From Sphaeroforma sirkka (lineage: Eukaryota > Opisthokonta > Ichthyosporea > Ichthyophonida), in the NCBI GenBank assembly GCA_001586965.3, contig LUCW03000212.1:30001-53445 (forward strand): a DNA stretch of 23,445 nt, in the 5' to 3' direction. Below the pieces are notes generated by a model. That model was not told where the DNA came from. It was given only the letters and a program-made list of their open reading frames with translations, and did no database searches. Below, piece by piece: positions 11,041 through 23,445 of the stretch. Position 1 is the stretch's first letter. Every line of letters begins with the position of its first letter. The translations under genes and the position numbers were made by a program.

Positions 11041-11175
11041 CCCCGCCATAGGCCTAAGTGTCCCATACCAATGGCCCCGCCAAAGGCCTAAATGTCCCAT
11101 AACAATGGTCCCGTCAAAGGCCTAAGTGTCCCATACCAATGGCCCCGCCAAAGGCCTAAGCATCCCATAACAAAG
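11041..11175. repeat. 34-bp minisatellite, 4 copies, just downstream of the CUL1 stop
   Basis: The unit resembles AATGGCCCCGCCAAAGGCCT plus AAGTGTCCCATACC. It starts about 55 bp past the stop codon in the direction of transcription, so it is probably in the CUL1 3' UTR or immediately beyond it. Confidence 0.85.
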
Positions 11176-11230
11176 GGCCCCCATTTCTGATCCCATGTCT
11201 GGTGGATCACTCTCAACGCTCTGTTTGTTC

Positions 11231-22617
<11,387 letters not shown>

Positions 22618-23126
22618 GGTGAAATCCCTCAGACTCACTTGTAACTGACCTCAGTGGATCAAATACTAGACTTGCCTAATATGCCCAATTTTACGAGTCT
22701 TTGCTTATATGATCTGCACGATATGTGTATGTACGTATATCCTTAACACGTTTCGGGTTGTGTCTAATTTATGATACAGGATACAACCAGTCCAATCGAA
22801 TCGAAGCAGCACTCGGCAGCGGCTTCTAGCATCTGTTATACGAAATGCAAGCACTTATTGAGACTGAGACTGCATTGCTGTCAACCTACAACGCAGTTTT
22901 CGTATTGATCTGCCCCTTAGACAATCATACAGTTATATTTGTTGTGGCTTCTCTCTCTCTCTCTAATAAATAGTAGAGTGACAGATGACAAATAATTAAA
23001 ATTGTGTCACGTACGTTTTGACATATTTATTTTCTTTATCTCTCGTAAATCTTTCCGGCGTCGCCCAAAATTTTAGAACGTATCCATCATGTATATTCGC
23101 CTATTTACTTACTACAAAAGGTATCC
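22618..23126. other. Upstream region of CUL1
   Basis: The start codon at 22617 is preceded by minus-strand TTTCACC. A (CT)7-like run lies at 22951-22964. No TATA box or other promoter element can be assigned with confidence, and no other gene is seen. Confidence 0.5.
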
Positions 23127-23290
23127 TTTCACAGATACATGGGTGCTCACGCCAATGCAGATACGCAGTAGACTGTTACCTTTCACAGATACATGGGGTG
23201 CTCACGCCAATGCAGATGCGTAGTAGACTGTTACCTTTCACAGATACATGGGTGCTCACGCCAATGCAGATACGTAGTAAACTGTTACCT
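23127..23290. repeat. 54-bp tandem repeat, 3 copies, at the right edge
   Basis: TTTCACAGATACATGGGTGC and TCACGCCAATGCAGATACG recur three times with a 54-55-bp period, and a much decayed relative lies near 23365-23395. Each unit contains CTTTCACAG (acceptor-like on plus) and, on minus, GTGAAAG then GTAACAG (donor-like). No exon is identifiable next to it within the window. Confidence 0.85.
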
Positions 23291-23445
23291 TTATTTCGAA
23301 AACCTGTCTGCTTGTCGCCAGTAGTTTGATTACATATTGCACATATATACGGAAGTAAACCTATAGATGCATGTGGACTATGCCAGTGCAGGTATAAACT
23401 CATAAAACAAAAACAATATGCATAGTCTTCTAAAACTGAACAAAA

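Overview
The window is nuclear DNA of an intron-rich eukaryote. Three protein genes can be assembled from homology to known families plus phase-consistent GT-AG introns. They are a MINPP1-like inositol-phosphate phosphatase (plus strand, N-terminus beyond the left edge), a membrane-anchored subtilisin-like protease (minus strand, complete) and a cullin-1 (minus strand, complete, 15 coding exons, 758 aa). Many introns, NEDD8-type cullin biology, an ER-type phosphatase and TTTAGGG-like repeats fit a unicellular eukaryote. A holozoan protist such as an ichthyosporean is my guess, but the sequence does not prove the lineage. No tRNA, rRNA, CRISPR array, transposon coding region or virus-derived element was recognised.

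Layout: 1-6073 holds seven exons of the phosphatase with six complete introns and part of a seventh. 6074-6886 is the convergent 3' intergenic space. 6887-9007 is the protease (three exons). 9008-11230 is AT-rich intergenic DNA with a hairpin, microsatellites, a telomere-like patch and a 34-bp tandem repeat. 11231-22617 is cullin-1. 22618-23445 is its upstream region and carries a 54-bp tandem array.

The most unusual feature is how tandem repeats relate to the genes. Almost every intron of the phosphatase and cullin genes carries its own private minisatellite (17 to 98 bp units), while the two protease introns carry none. In at least seven introns the array runs into, or across, the splice junction, so the splice site is itself part of the repeat unit. 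Four arrays carry the donor and three carry the acceptor. In several of them 8-18 nt of coding exon are copied in each unit, giving ladders of competing splice sites. Two ladders (phosphatase intron 4292-4547 and cullin intron 12951-13401) have units whose triple is a multiple of 3, so the outermost site stays in frame.

The three genes are not an obvious functional unit: one acts on inositol phosphates (probably in the ER or secretory route), one is a predicted surface or secretory protease, and one is the scaffold of SCF ubiquitin ligases.
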